The translations under genes and the position numbers were made by a program. A stretch of DNA of 64,000 nt. Source: Paracoccus denitrificans (GTDB taxonomy: Bacteria > Pseudomonadota > Alphaproteobacteria > Rhodobacterales > Rhodobacteraceae). The notes beneath the pieces are model-generated. The model did not search any database. It was not told the DNA's origin and was given only the letters and a program-made list of their open reading frames with translations. Where the stretch lies: the NCBI GenBank assembly GCA_005768755.1, contig VAFL01000001.1, forward strand, positions 186,001 through 250,000. The letters run 5' to 3'. Below are positions 35,126 through 44,015 of this stretch, piece by piece; the stretch's first letter is position 1, and each line of letters begins with the position of its first letter.

Positions 35126-35461
35126 TCAGTCCTCGCCGTCGTGCAGGTTTTCGTCGCCGAAAAAGGGCTCCATCTGGGCGATGATGACGGCATTCTCGTC
35201 AAGTGCGCGCGCCATCAGGGCCTGATCCTCGTCACCGATTTCCTGGCCCTCGGCTTGCCTTTCGGCCAAGGTGCCATAGCCAGTGACGTCCAGCGGCGCC
35301 ATGCCGGCCTGTTTCAGGATCGCGACGGTCTCACGGACCGCCTCGGCCTCGTCCGTGCCCGAGGCATAACACAGCAACCCCGCGCCGGTCGCACCTTCCG
35401 GCAATCCGTCATCATCGGACCTGCCGACCTGCACCAGCAGCGTATAGACTTGTTGTGCCAT
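35126..35461 (-). CDS. Small conserved-looking cytosolic protein, unrecognised
   Basis: A 111-aa acidic protein (MAQQVYTLLVQVGRSDDDGLP to ENLHDGED) with no signal peptide, membrane segment or known motif. Codon choice and composition match neighbouring genes. The ATG chosen drops 20 residues of the longer open frame, which overlap the divergent YbaK promoter. Its partner and function are unknown. Confidence 0.6.
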   Translation of the reverse strand: MAQQVYTLLVQVGRSDDDGLPEGATGAGLLCYASGTDEAEAVRETVAILKQAGMAPLDVTGYGTLAERQAEGQEIGDEDQALMARALDENAVIIAQMEPFFGDENLHDGED

Positions 35462-35502
35462 CGCGGCCCCCCTAACTTCGCAAGAGGTGAACGGAGTGCG
35501 CG

Positions 35503-35970
35503 ATGAGCAAGAGTTTGGCAAGGGTCAAAGCCGCATTGATTGATGCGGGACTGACGGCAGAGATCCGTGAGATGGGCAATACACGCACGGCAGCTGATGC
35601 GGCTGCAGCGGTTGGATGCGACGTCGACCAGATCGCGAATTCGATCATCTTCAGGGGCGAGAACACCGGCCATGTGGTTCTGTTTCTGACGGCAGGGGGC
35701 AATCGTGTCGATCCTGCAAAAGCAGCAGCACTGGCGGATCAGCCGCTTGGCAAGGCGGATGCGGCCCTGATCAGGTCGGAAACCGGTTTTGCCATCGGCG
35801 GGGTGGCCCCCTTGGGACATCTGACAGAAATCCCGGCGTTCATTGATCCGAGATTGATGGAATTTGAAACTGTCTGGGCGGCAGCAGGCACGCCGCGCCA
35901 TGTTTTTGCGGTCGCACCTGACGATCTGCTTCGTGTCAGCGGTGCGCGGCAGGCGGATTTTACCGCCTGA
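35503..35970 (+). CDS. YbaK/EbsC-type aminoacyl-tRNA editing protein
   Basis: A 155-aa YbaK-domain protein, the family that hydrolyses mischarged aminoacyl-tRNA in trans (Cys-tRNAPro or Ala-tRNAPro). Seen are VGCDVDQIANSIIFRG, VLFLTAGGNRVD, the FAIGGVAPLGH signature and a C-terminal VFAVAPDDLLRVSGA. Which tRNA it edits cannot be told from sequence. Its stop overlaps the recO start (TGATG), so the two are coupled. Confidence 0.85.
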   Translation: MSKSLARVKAALIDAGLTAEIREMGNTRTAADAAAAVGCDVDQIANSIIFRGENTGHVVLFLTAGGNRVDPAKAAALADQPLGKADAALIRSETGFAIGGVAPLGHLTEIPAFIDPRLMEFETVWAAAGTPRHVFAVAPDDLLRVSGARQADFTA

Positions 35971-36683
35971 TGGAATGGCGGGGCGAAGGCACGGTGATCT
36001 CGCGCCGCCGGCATGGCGAGCATGCGGCCCTTGTCGACATCCTCAGCCCCGAGGCAGGGCGCGTCGCAGGACTGGTGCCGGGTGGTGCGGGGCGCAGCAA
36101 GGCCGCAATGTTGCAGCCGGGAAATCGCGTGTCGGCCCAGTGGCGCGCACGGCTGGAGGATCAGCTTGGCACCTTCACACTAGAGCCGTCTGGCGCGCGA
36201 CCGGGACTTATGGCGAATGCGGCGGCTCTGGACGGCATGAACGCAACCTCGGCCCTGTTGCGTTTTGCGCTGCCCGAACGTGATCCCCACCCCCGTCTGT
36301 CAATTGCATCGGAATCGCTGTGGGATGCAATGGATGCGGGCGCAGACTGGTCGGGCGATTACGTCCGGTGGGAGCTGCTGCTGCTGGATGAAATGGGCTT
36401 TGGCCTGGATCTGGAGCGTTGCGCGCTCAGCGGGGCGCGCGTTGGGCTGGCCTATGTCAGCCCGAACAGCGGCCGCGCAGTGACTGCGATGGCTGCGGGC
36501 GAATATGCGCCCCGCTTGCTCAGGCTGCCCGCGCTTCTTGGCGGGCCGGCAAGCAATGATGAAATGTCGAACGCATTGGCGCTGACCGGGCATTTTCTGA
36601 ACAGCCGCCTTGCCCGCGAACATGTCGGGCGACCCTTGCCGGCTGCGCGCGAAAGGCTCGTCGCCCGGCTTACTCGACGGTGA
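35970..36683 (+). CDS. recO: DNA repair protein RecO
   Basis: A 237-aa recombination mediator that loads RecA on SSB-coated DNA with RecR. The N-terminal OB fold starts MEWRGEGTVISRRRHGEHAA and includes LQPGNRVSAQWRARLEDQLG; the helical C-terminal part has RWELLLLDEMGFGLDLERCA with the family Cys, and ends RPLPAARERLVARL. Zinc cysteines of some RecO proteins are not evident. The 3' end overlaps the convergent META gene by 14 nt. Confidence 0.92.
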   Translation: MEWRGEGTVISRRRHGEHAALVDILSPEAGRVAGLVPGGAGRSKAAMLQPGNRVSAQWRARLEDQLGTFTLEPSGARPGLMANAAALDGMNATSALLRFALPERDPHPRLSIASESLWDAMDAGADWSGDYVRWELLLLDEMGFGLDLERCALSGARVGLAYVSPNSGRAVTAMAAGEYAPRLLRLPALLGGPASNDEMSNALALTGHFLNSRLAREHVGRPLPAARERLVARLTRR

Positions 36684-37065
36684 AGCGCAGCCGGTGGACG
36701 GGGCCGGACAGTTCCAGTGTGTTTCCGGTGCGCGATGCCTGCGATACCTGGCCGAGCGCGGCCAGAAACGCCGCTTCGCCGCCTTCGATTCTACAGGCCC
36801 TGCGGGTAGAGGCGATGGCAGTCAGCGAGATCTGCGGCCAATTGGCGTTGTTCTGTGCGTTATACAGGTTGCAAGGCCCCTGTCCGTGGATCGCCTGTCC
36901 GTCGATGGTCAGGTCCGCACTGCCGGGGATCGCGTTGCTGTCAATTGAGACCAGCCGATATGTGCCGTCAAATGTGGCGCCGGGCGCTGCGGGTCCTTGA
37001 TCCGTTGCGCACCCTGCCATGATCAAAACCGCCCCCGCACATGCTGCCAAGCTAGAATACTTCAT
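36670..37065 (-). CDS. META-domain lipoprotein, copy 2 of a tandem pair
   Basis: A 131-aa lipoprotein (lipobox IMAGC) with a META/HslJ domain: FDGTYRLVSIDSN, GQGPCNLYNAQN and SLTAIASTRRACR carry the two conserved cysteines. META proteins occur in the envelope and HslJ is a heat-shock protein, but no activity is established. It overlaps the upstream META gene by 14 nt and the convergent recO end by 14 nt, a very compact arrangement. Confidence 0.78.
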   Translation of the reverse strand: MKYSSLAACAGAVLIMAGCATDQGPAAPGATFDGTYRLVSIDSNAIPGSADLTIDGQAIHGQGPCNLYNAQNNANWPQISLTAIASTRRACRIEGGEAAFLAALGQVSQASRTGNTLELSGPVHRLRFTVE

Positions 37066-37468
37066 TTCCGCGTGCCTCTCTCTTGTCGAAAACCATCATC
37101 AGACCGGGACCAGACAGAACCAGCTGTCCATGATCGCGGCGGATCGCGGTGACGCGGGGCAGCATGGCCAGAAACTCTGCCTCGGCCCTGACCCGTGACG
37201 GATCGGCGCAGGCCAGTTCTGTGCTGCTGATCGCTGAAGCGCCGAACGCCGGTGCGGTGCCCATGCGGCGCGCAGAATAGGCGTTGCACGGCGCGACGCC
37301 TGTCAGCCGGTCCGGTTCCAGCCGAAGCGAGACATCCTGTGTCCAGGGCAGGCCGTTCACATCGGTCAGAATCCAGTCAATTCCGTCGATACGCTCACCC
37401 TCGGGCAGCGCAGGCTGGCTGCATCCGACAAGCAGTGAGACGGCAATAAGTCGCGGCAAGGATCGCAT
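37052..37468 (-). CDS. META-domain lipoprotein, copy 1 of a tandem pair
   Basis: A 138-aa lipoprotein (RLIAVSLLVGC lipobox) with a META domain: IDWILTDVNGLPW, GVAPCNAYSARRMG, ISSTELACADPSR and LVLSGPGLMMVF. The cysteines match those of the downstream copy, so the pair arose by duplication. An ATG 15 bases upstream is an alternative start. Function unknown; outer-membrane or periplasmic location expected. Confidence 0.78.
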   Translation of the reverse strand: MRSLPRLIAVSLLVGCSQPALPEGERIDGIDWILTDVNGLPWTQDVSLRLEPDRLTGVAPCNAYSARRMGTAPAFGASAISSTELACADPSRVRAEAEFLAMLPRVTAIRRDHGQLVLSGPGLMMVFDKREARGNEVF

Positions 37469-37580
37469 GGTTGTTTCCGTCATTCTTCAAGACATAACGC
37501 AGCAATGCGCAATGCGGTCCCGGCACAGCAGCGATGTCGCAAAAACGTGTATTCGCATCCGACGCCACGAACTGCCAAGG

Positions 37581-37615
37581 AAAAACCCCCGCGGGCGTCT
37601 GGCCAGCGGGGGTTT
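37581..37615 (-). terminator. Terminator of rpsU
   Basis: Read on the minus strand, AAACCCCCGC pairs with GCGGGGGTTT around a 13-nt loop and is followed by a T-run (TTTTT at 37585-37581). It starts about 50 bases after the rpsU stop. Confidence 0.85.
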
Positions 37616-37663
37616 GAACCTTAGTCGATTCGCTTTTCGAAACATGGCGCTGTCGCGCCGTGC

Positions 37664-37870
37664 TTAAAGCGCGCCTTCGCGCTGTGCCTTTTTACGGGCC
37701 AGCTTGCGGGCACGGCGCACGGCTTCGGCCTTTTCACGGGCCTTCTTGACGGACGGCTTCTCGAAATGCTGCTTCAGCTTCATTTCACGGAACACGCCCT
37801 CGCGCTGAAGTTTTTTCTTCAGTGCGCGCATCGCTTGTTCGACGTTATTGTCGCGAACGTTCACCTGCAT
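37664..37870 (-). CDS. rpsU: 30S ribosomal protein bS21
   Basis: A 68-aa basic ribosomal protein. The family start MQVNVRDNNVEQAMRALKKK and the Lys/Arg-rich C-terminus are clear. GGAAGGTGGTGACAACC-like sequence precedes the ATG. It stands alone with its own terminator and is divergent from the COQ9 gene. Confidence 0.97.
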   Translation of the reverse strand: MQVNVRDNNVEQAMRALKKKLQREGVFREMKLKQHFEKPSVKKAREKAEAVRRARKLARKKAQREGAL

Positions 37871-37966
37871 GTGGTTGTCACCACCTTCCTAGGTTAAAGT
37901 TGATCGAAATTGCAGGAAGCCGCGATATAGGCTGCAATCTACAATTTGTCCAGCCCGGAGGAGACG

Positions 37967-38611
37967 ATGACGGATACGCGCGACAGACTGGCCGAGGCCG
38001 CATTAAAGCACGTGGCTTTCGATGGGATGAACATGGCTGCCCTGCGTGCCGGTGCCCGCGATGTCGGGTTGTCGGAAGATGTGGCACAGGCCTTCTTTCC
38101 CGGTGGTGGCGCGGATCTGGCCGCATGGGAGCACAGGCGCGGTGACGCACAACTCGCCAGCTGGATGGCAGACGCCCCCGGCGGGCGGATCAGCGACCGC
38201 ATCGCGGCCGCGATCCTGCAACGCTTGGAACTGGCTGATCCCGAACTGGTGCGGGCAGCCTCGGCGACGCTGGCGCTGCCGCCCAATCAGCCGCTTGCGG
38301 CGCAGCTTTTGTGGGGCACAGCCGATACGATCTGGAACGGGCTTGGCGACAGTTCGCGCGACGTGAACTGGTATTCCAAACGCGCGACCCTTTCAGCCGT
38401 CTATGGCGCGACTGTGCTTTATTGGCTGGGTGACCTGTCAGAAAACCACGCCGATACGCGCTCATTCGTCGACCGCAGGATCGAAGGGGTTATGCGTTTC
38501 GAAAAGTTCAAGGCGTCGGCACGCAAGGTGCCGGGCGTCGCGATGCTGACGGACCTTGCAATGGGTTGGATCCAGGCCCCGAAATCAACAGATGCGGAGA
38601 AAAGCGCATGA
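37967..38611 (+). CDS. COQ9-family ubiquinone biosynthesis protein
   Basis: A 214-aa protein of the COQ9 family, which binds lipid and presents ubiquinone precursors to the Coq7-type hydroxylase. It is built on a TetR-like fold: the N-terminal helices (RDRLAEAALKHVAFDGMN, LSEDVAQAFFPGG) resemble a degenerate HTH, and the C-terminal domain has DVNWYSKRATLSAVYGATVLYW. GGAGGAG precedes the ATG. It overlaps the quinone oxidoreductase gene by 4 nt, so the two are co-expressed. Confidence 0.88.
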   Translation: MTDTRDRLAEAALKHVAFDGMNMAALRAGARDVGLSEDVAQAFFPGGGADLAAWEHRRGDAQLASWMADAPGGRISDRIAAAILQRLELADPELVRAASATLALPPNQPLAAQLLWGTADTIWNGLGDSSRDVNWYSKRATLSAVYGATVLYWLGDLSENHADTRSFVDRRIEGVMRFEKFKASARKVPGVAMLTDLAMGWIQAPKSTDAEKSA

Positions 38612-39600
38612 CCCTGCCCGACGCGATGCGTGCGATAGAAATCACCGAAGCGGGCGCCCCGGACGTTCTTGTTGAAACGACGCGCGCGGTGCCAATTCCC
38701 GGCCATGACCAGATCATCATCCGGCTGGCATATGCCGGGGTGAACCGGCCCGATGTGGCGCAGCGACAGGGCACTTACGCGCCGCCGCCCGGCGCATCGG
38801 ACTTGCCAGGCCTGGAAGGCGCGGGCGAAATCGTCGCGATTGGCAGTGGTGTGACGCGCTGGAAGGCCGGCGATAAGGTCTGCGCGCTGTTACCGGGCGG
38901 CGGCTACGCTGAATATGTAGCCTGCAATCAGGACCACGCGCTGCCGATACCTGACGGCATGTCCTTGCGTGAAGCCGCCGCCTTGCCCGAAACCGCCTTC
39001 ACCGTCTGGTCGAACGTCGTCATGCGCGGCGGCCTGCAGGCCGGAGAGCGGTTTCTGGTTCATGGCGGCACGTCAGGGATCGGGACCATGGCAATTCAGA
39101 CGGCGTTCGCCCTTGGCGCGCGGGTCTGGGCGACAGCTGGGTCGGATGAAAAATGCGCGGCAATAGCCAAGTTGGGGGCCATGCCGATCAATTACCGGAC
39201 CGAGGATTATCAGGCGGTGCTGCAAGAAGCAGGCGGCGCGAATCTGATCCTTGACATGGTTGGCGGCGAATACATCGCGCGAAACCTCAAGGCGCTTGAT
39301 ATGGATGGGCGATTGGTGATGATCGCCTTCCTTGGCGGGGCCAAAGCCGAGATCAACTTTGCCCAGATCATGGCAAGGCGGCTGACCGTCACCGGCTCGA
39401 CCTTGCGGCCGCAATCGGACGCCGCAAAGGGCAGGATCGCGGGGCAACTCCGCGACCGGCTCTGGCCGATGATCGCCGCAGGCAAGGTGCGCGTGCTGAT
39501 CGACAGCGAATATCCGCTGGATCAGGCGGCCGAGGCGCATCGGCACATGGAAAGCAGCGCACATATCGGCAAGATCATCCTGAAGATCGCTGGCGATTGA
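38608..39600 (+). CDS. NAD(P)H quinone oxidoreductase (MDR/zinc-free alcohol dehydrogenase family)
   Basis: A 330-aa medium-chain reductase of the QOR/PIG3 type. Typical stretches: AYAGVNRPDVAQRQGTYAPP, PGLEGAGEIVAIGSGV, the nucleotide-binding HGGTSGIGTMAIQTAFALGA and an ATAGSDEKC segment. No zinc-binding Cys set is present. It probably reduces quinones or enones with NADPH. It follows the COQ9 gene with an ATGA overlap, which hints at a role tied to quinone metabolism. Confidence 0.88.
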   Translation: MTLPDAMRAIEITEAGAPDVLVETTRAVPIPGHDQIIIRLAYAGVNRPDVAQRQGTYAPPPGASDLPGLEGAGEIVAIGSGVTRWKAGDKVCALLPGGGYAEYVACNQDHALPIPDGMSLREAAALPETAFTVWSNVVMRGGLQAGERFLVHGGTSGIGTMAIQTAFALGARVWATAGSDEKCAAIAKLGAMPINYRTEDYQAVLQEAGGANLILDMVGGEYIARNLKALDMDGRLVMIAFLGGAKAEINFAQIMARRLTVTGSTLRPQSDAAKGRIAGQLRDRLWPMIAAGKVRVLIDSEYPLDQAAEAHRHMESSAHIGKIILKIAGD

Positions 39601-39666
39601 CCTTTCGCAACTTCTGAAACCATGGCGGGTGGCGTTCGTTGTTCCAGCGAAAAAAGGAGTGTCACC

Positions 39667-40578
39667 ATGGCCGATGATCAGATGCCGAACCAGGTGTTTC
39701 GCAGCGGCGCGCTGCAGGATCCGAACCTGCCGCGCCCCGATTTCCCCGCGCAGGAACAGCCCTTTCCCGGCCTTGCGCGGAAGATGGAGCCGCGCCCGGA
39801 TCACGGAGAGCAAAGCTATCGCGGCACCGGCCGGCTGGCCGGAAAGCGCGCGCTGATCACCGGGGGCGACAGCGGCATCGGCGCTGCCACCGCGATCGCC
39901 TACTCGCGCGAAGGGGCCGATGTCGCCATCAACTACCTGCCGGATGAACAGGAAGATGCCGACGACGTCATCGCCGCGATAAAGCGCGAGGGCGGCAAGG
40001 TCATAGCGATACCCGGGGACATCACCGACGAAGCCTTCTGCGCCTCGCTGATCGAACAGGCGGTGTCTGGCCTTGGTGGGCTGGACATTCTTGTCAACAA
40101 TGCCGGTCGCCAGCAGTTCTGCGAGAAGCTGGAGGATCTGACGACGGAATCCTTCGACGCGACGATGAAGACCAATGTCTATGCGCCCTTCTGGATCACA
40201 AGGGCGGCGCTGCCGCATCTGGAAAGCGGCGCGTCGATCATCATCACCTCGTCGGTGCAGGCGTTTTCGCCCTCGGAGATCCTGTTCGACTATGCCCAGA
40301 CCAAGGCCGCGAATGTGGCTTTCGCGCAGTCGCTGGCCAAGCAGCTTGCGCCGCGCGGGATAAGGGTCAATGCCGTCTGCCCCGGCCCCTACTGGACCGC
40401 GCTTCAGGTCTCGGGCGGCCAGCCGACCCAGAAGGTCACCGTGCACGGCAAGAAGGAACCGCTTGGCCGACCCGGCCAGCCGGTCGAGATCGCCCCGATC
40501 TATGTCCTGCTTGCCTCGGATGAGGCGAGCTATATCACCGGCGAATATTTCGGGTCGGTCGGCGGCAGCGGGCTTTAG
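39667..40578 (+). CDS. Short-chain dehydrogenase/reductase (YghA/YhdF-like)
   Basis: A 303-aa classical SDR with a roughly 55-residue N-terminal extension typical of the YghA/YhdF group. The cofactor motif is TGGDSGIGAATA, then NNAGRQQ, the catalytic Ser in SSVQAFSP and Y-x3-K in FDYAQTKAANVAFAQSL. The nearby PGPYWTALQVSGG and EYFGSVGG are group features. AAAGGAG precedes the ATG. These enzymes are often stress-induced; the substrate is unknown. Convergent with RNase T2. Confidence 0.88.
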   Translation: MADDQMPNQVFRSGALQDPNLPRPDFPAQEQPFPGLARKMEPRPDHGEQSYRGTGRLAGKRALITGGDSGIGAATAIAYSREGADVAINYLPDEQEDADDVIAAIKREGGKVIAIPGDITDEAFCASLIEQAVSGLGGLDILVNNAGRQQFCEKLEDLTTESFDATMKTNVYAPFWITRAALPHLESGASIIITSSVQAFSPSEILFDYAQTKAANVAFAQSLAKQLAPRGIRVNAVCPGPYWTALQVSGGQPTQKVTVHGKKEPLGRPGQPVEIAPIYVLLASDEASYITGEYFGSVGGSGL

Positions 40579-40582
40579 GTGT

Positions 40583-41224
40583 TCAGCGCACCTGTTCCAT
40601 GATCACGGCCTCGCGGCTGCAATCCTGGCGAACGTCCGGGGCGCAGTCGCGGGGTTCCAGTTCCCTTGTCAGGCAGATGCGGACCTCTTGCAGGTCCTCG
40701 CCCCGGCACGTCACGGTGATGCCATCGGCGGACATGTCCGGGTTCGCCTCCATGAACGCCTGTTCGATCAGCGCCGGCGGGATCGAGATGTCGCGGTCGA
40801 GATCGACGAAATAATCCGGCAGGGTAACCGCCTGCCAGGCATCGCGCGTCGTCTCGTAATAGCGCGCGGCTGACAGCCCCGTGCAGCGGCCATGTTTCTG
40901 CCATTGATACCAGGCCAGGCCGCCAGACCCCATGATATCGGCCATCGCTTCGCTTTCCCGGCGTGCCGGGTCGCGCTCTGCCGTGCGGCAGTTCGATGGC
41001 CAGCCATCCTCGTATTGCGGCCACAGCCCGTGCAGGTTGAAATCTACCTTGCGGCCCGCGTCGCATTGCGTTGTGCCGCGCTTGTCATTGGCGCCCGCAC
41101 ACCAGTTTGGCGACCAGCTGAGCGACAGGACATAATAATCAAACTCGCCTGCGCGGTCGCTCTGCGCGGCAGCCGGAAGGGACAGGGCAGTGACGAAAAA
41201 CGCCGGAAGCAACAGGTGACGCAT
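40583..41224 (-). CDS. Secreted ribonuclease T2 family protein
   Basis: A 213-aa protein with a signal peptide (LLLPAFFVTALSLPAAAQ) and the RNase T2 blocks: CAS I DFNLHGLWPQ with H65, and a CAS II region WYQWQKHGRC with K110 and H111. Two catalytic positions of the fungal prototypes (His and Glu before the Trp in CAS II) appear here as Tyr and Gln, so activity may be altered. Several cysteines can form disulphides. The open frame is longer upstream, but the ATG at the signal peptide is the sensible start. Divergent from trcR. Confidence 0.85.
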   Translation of the reverse strand: MRHLLLPAFFVTALSLPAAAQSDRAGEFDYYVLSLSWSPNWCAGANDKRGTTQCDAGRKVDFNLHGLWPQYEDGWPSNCRTAERDPARRESEAMADIMGSGGLAWYQWQKHGRCTGLSAARYYETTRDAWQAVTLPDYFVDLDRDISIPPALIEQAFMEANPDMSADGITVTCRGEDLQEVRICLTRELEPRDCAPDVRQDCSREAVIMEQVR

Positions 41225-41418
41225 CGGTCCCTCGGGTGGTTTCTGACAGCAGGCATAGGCGAAATCTGCGCCTGCCGCATCCCCAATGATGACGATTCGG
41301 CCTTTTCCTTGGCCGCTTTCAGCCATATATAGATCAGGAAAATTCCCGAAAACGTTGACTGGCTTCGCCAAAACGCCGTTTTCCCGGCCGGGAAAGATAT
41401 GCGCAAGGAGTAGATCCG

Positions 41419-42162
41419 ATGAACAAACCGCTGATGGCCAAGGCCACCGCCGTCTGGCTGATCGACAACACCACCCTCAGCTTCAAGCAGATCGCCGATT
41501 TCGTCGGCATGCACGAGCTTGAGATTCAGGGCATTGCCGATGGCGATGTGGCGACCGGGGTGAAGGGGTTTGATCCGATCGCCTCGCACCAACTGGACCA
41601 GTCCGAGATCGACAAGGGCGAAAAAGACGCCGCATACAAGCTGAAGCTGAAGCACAACCCGGCCGCCGAGGGCGAGGAAAAGCGCCGTGGACCGCGCTAT
41701 ACGCCGCTGTCGAAGCGCCAGGACCGTCCGGCTGCGATCCTGTGGCTGGTGAAGTTCCACCCCGAGCTGGCCGACGCCCAGATCGCCAAGCTGGTCGGCA
41801 CCACCAAGCCGACCATCCAGGCCATCCGAGAGCGGACGCATTGGAATATCCAGAACATTCAGCCCATCGACCCGGTCGCCCTTGGTCTTGCCAAGCAGAC
41901 CGAGCTTGACGCGGCCGTACAGAAGGCCGCGAAGAAGCGGGCAGGTGAAGGCGGCGTCATGAGCGATGACGAGCGCCGCAAGCTGGTCTCGACCGAGACG
42001 TCGCTGGCAATGGGCGAAGAGCCGCGTCTGCCCAGTTCGATGGCGGGGCTGGAGAATTTCACCCTCACCCGTGACGAGAACGAGGAGAAACCCGAGCCGG
42101 AACTCGACGCGTCCAGTTTCTTCAACCTGCCGGAGTCAGACGAGGATGACGACGACAACTGA
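41419..42162 (+). CDS. trcR: DUF1013 / cell-cycle transcriptional regulator TrcR
   Basis: A 247-aa protein of the DUF1013 family, annotated as TrcR in alphaproteobacteria. Two HTH-like segments are visible: KATAVWLIDNTTLSFKQIAD in the N-terminus and ADAQIAKLVGTTKPTIQAIR in the middle. The C-terminus is acidic (PESDEDDDDN). The family is nearly universal in alphaproteobacteria and is thought to act in cell-cycle gene control. AAGGAG lies before the ATG. Its end overlaps the next gene by 17 nt. Symbol by family name from memory. Confidence 0.82.
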   Translation: MNKPLMAKATAVWLIDNTTLSFKQIADFVGMHELEIQGIADGDVATGVKGFDPIASHQLDQSEIDKGEKDAAYKLKLKHNPAAEGEEKRRGPRYTPLSKRQDRPAAILWLVKFHPELADAQIAKLVGTTKPTIQAIRERTHWNIQNIQPIDPVALGLAKQTELDAAVQKAAKKRAGEGGVMSDDERRKLVSTETSLAMGEEPRLPSSMAGLENFTLTRDENEEKPEPELDASSFFNLPESDEDDDDN

Positions 42163-42541
42163 TCCGGCCGGTCCCGTTCCAACGGGACCGCTGCCGCGCG
42201 GCGCTTTGATCGATGTCGCCCGCGCCTTTCTTCCGCATCAGGCGCTGCTGGCGGTGGCGCTTCTGCAATCGGCAGGCATCGGGGCCACGGCCTTCGACAT
42301 CGACAGCCATGTCAATATGCCCAACCGCGCCGTGGCACTTGGCGGCATTCGCGTCATGGTGGCGCGGGATGATTTCAATGATGCCGCGGCGCTGCTGGCC
42401 GAGGTTCCGCAATCCGCGACCCGGCGCCGTCCGTGGATCACTGTTGTGCTGATTGCCGCAACCTATCTGTGGTCTGCCGCACCGATTCCGGGCGGGCTTT
42501 ATGTCCGGCGACCCGAGCTTTCCCGAGACGCCGGTTATTAG
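42146..42541 (+). CDS. DUF2007-like small protein with C-terminal membrane segment
   Basis: A 131-aa protein whose core (RAFLPHQALLAVALLQSAGI, FDIDSHVNMPNRAVALGG, VMVARDDFNDAAALL) fits the DUF2007 putative signal-transducing family, followed by one hydrophobic segment (PWITVVLIAATYLWSAAP). Its start lies inside the end of trcR in another frame, so the pair is probably co-translated. The family assignment is by pattern only. Confidence 0.65.
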   Translation: MTTTTDPAGPVPTGPLPRGALIDVARAFLPHQALLAVALLQSAGIGATAFDIDSHVNMPNRAVALGGIRVMVARDDFNDAAALLAEVPQSATRRRPWITVVLIAATYLWSAAPIPGGLYVRRPELSRDAGY

Positions 42542-42548
42542 CGCATGG

Positions 42549-43877
42549 TCAGCCGCCGTTGATCACGGCGTCGGGGATCTCGTAGCGCTCATTCTCGATA
42601 TTGATGACGGTCAGGTCGCCGCGACGTTCGGTCGCCAGACCGTCCACTGGTGCTGGCGCGCCGTTCTGGAACTTGATTTCCCGCGTACCTCCGTTGGGGC
42701 GCGTCACATTGACGACCGCATTTCCCGTGCCGCTGCGCGCGACTGTGTAGTTGCAGGCCGATGTCGGCATCCCAAGCGCTGTGGAACAGGGAAGCGTGCC
42801 AGAACTGTTGGCGTTCTCGACTGCGGCAGCCGCTGCCTGTGCGGGCTTCGGCGCCGGCTTGGCGGACGAAACCTGCGCGGGCGCTGTCGCTGGTTGGGCT
42901 GCAACACCGCCAAGCGGTATCTTGCTGGGCGGCGCAACCGGGGGACGGGTCGCGACGACCGCCGGCTTGTCAGTGGGCGCGACAGTTCCGGCTGGCGCTG
43001 CCGGTGCCGGGGCGGGCGCGGCGCTTGTGGCGGGGGCTGGGGCGGAAGCTGTTCCGGCGGCTACCGCCACCGCAGAATTGATCGCGCCTTGCTGGACAGG
43101 GGCGGCGGGTGCGGCCGGGGCTGGGGCAGGTTGTGCGGTCGATGCAGCCGCCGTCGATGCAGCCGCAGGGGCCTGCGTGACCGGCGTTGGCTGGGCAGCA
43201 GGCGGGGCTGTGCCGGCGGCAAGGAATTCGCTGGCGGCCCAACCCGTGATGGGGGTGCCGGATGTGGTTTCGACCTTGCACCAGTTCCGCCCGCCTGCCG
43301 CCTGACAGCCAAGGCTGCGCAGCGTCGCGTCCAGCGGGACGGTCCCCGCTACGGCCGCATCGGTCGATGCCTCCGTACGGATGTTCAGCGTACCGGTGAT
43401 GCCCGTGACCTTCCAGTAATCGGGTTCGGAATTCAGCGCATTGGTCACGTCGCTGCTTTGCGCCTGGCGTCCGGCAACGTCGATCGTCAGCGAAAAGCGC
43501 GCCGTCTGATTCTCTCGACCGGCGCTTGGCATCAGGTAGGTCCGGATCAGATAGGTGCCACTTTCCGGCAATGTCAGATCGGCGGTCATGCCCGATGTGC
43601 TGCCGATGAACAACGCCTGGGATTCGCCGGGGACATCGCCCGGCGCATGGATGTTGAAATAGGCCGAAGGGTTGTCGGCGGTCATCCGCACGTTCATTTT
43701 CTGGCCCGCATTGGCCGTAAGCGTGAAGTCGGCATAGTCACGACCGCTGATCTGCCCCGAAACGGCCGTCCCGGTTGCACCGGCCGCGAATTTCACGGGC
43801 TGGGTGGTGCTTTCAGCCATTGCCGGCATGCCAAGGCAAAGGGCGACAGCCGCACTGCACAAAAGTTTTCCAAACAT
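42549..43877 (-). CDS. Secreted SH3-domain protein with long Pro/Ala linker
   Basis: A 442-aa exported protein. After a signal peptide (LLCSAAVALCLGMPAMA) comes a pre-peptidase-like beta region (about 25-135), an SH3 bacterial domain (about 160-215, TGTLNIRTEASTDAAVAG ... WCKVETTSGTPITGWAASEF), a roughly 130-residue Pro/Ala-rich linker, and a C-terminal domain (ACNYTVARSGTGNAVVNV, EIKFQNGAPAPVDG). GAGG precedes the ATG chosen; two earlier ATGs exist. Likely periplasmic, with SH3 domains often binding peptidoglycan peptides. Confidence 0.75.
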   Translation of the reverse strand: MFGKLLCSAAVALCLGMPAMAESTTQPVKFAAGATGTAVSGQISGRDYADFTLTANAGQKMNVRMTADNPSAYFNIHAPGDVPGESQALFIGSTSGMTADLTLPESGTYLIRTYLMPSAGRENQTARFSLTIDVAGRQAQSSDVTNALNSEPDYWKVTGITGTLNIRTEASTDAAVAGTVPLDATLRSLGCQAAGGRNWCKVETTSGTPITGWAASEFLAAGTAPPAAQPTPVTQAPAAASTAAASTAQPAPAPAAPAAPVQQGAINSAVAVAAGTASAPAPATSAAPAPAPAAPAGTVAPTDKPAVVATRPPVAPPSKIPLGGVAAQPATAPAQVSSAKPAPKPAQAAAAAVENANSSGTLPCSTALGMPTSACNYTVARSGTGNAVVNVTRPNGGTREIKFQNGAPAPVDGLATERRGDLTVINIENERYEIPDAVINGG

Positions 43878-44015
43878 GTTCTGCCTCATTTCCATGTTCT
43901 TGTCATGAAGGGCCGCTTCATTGGCGGCTTTGCCCTTGGCTTAACCCAAATCCGACCGGATGCCTTCTGACATTCGGTCGGAGTAGCGGTTTCGTGTTCG
44001 GTTGTGAGCGCGTTG

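Noticed and set aside
42453..43970. 505-codon plus-strand open frame rich in Arg, Gly and Cys
   Set aside because: It mirrors the Pro/Ala-rich linker of the SH3 protein on the minus strand, a common GC artefact.
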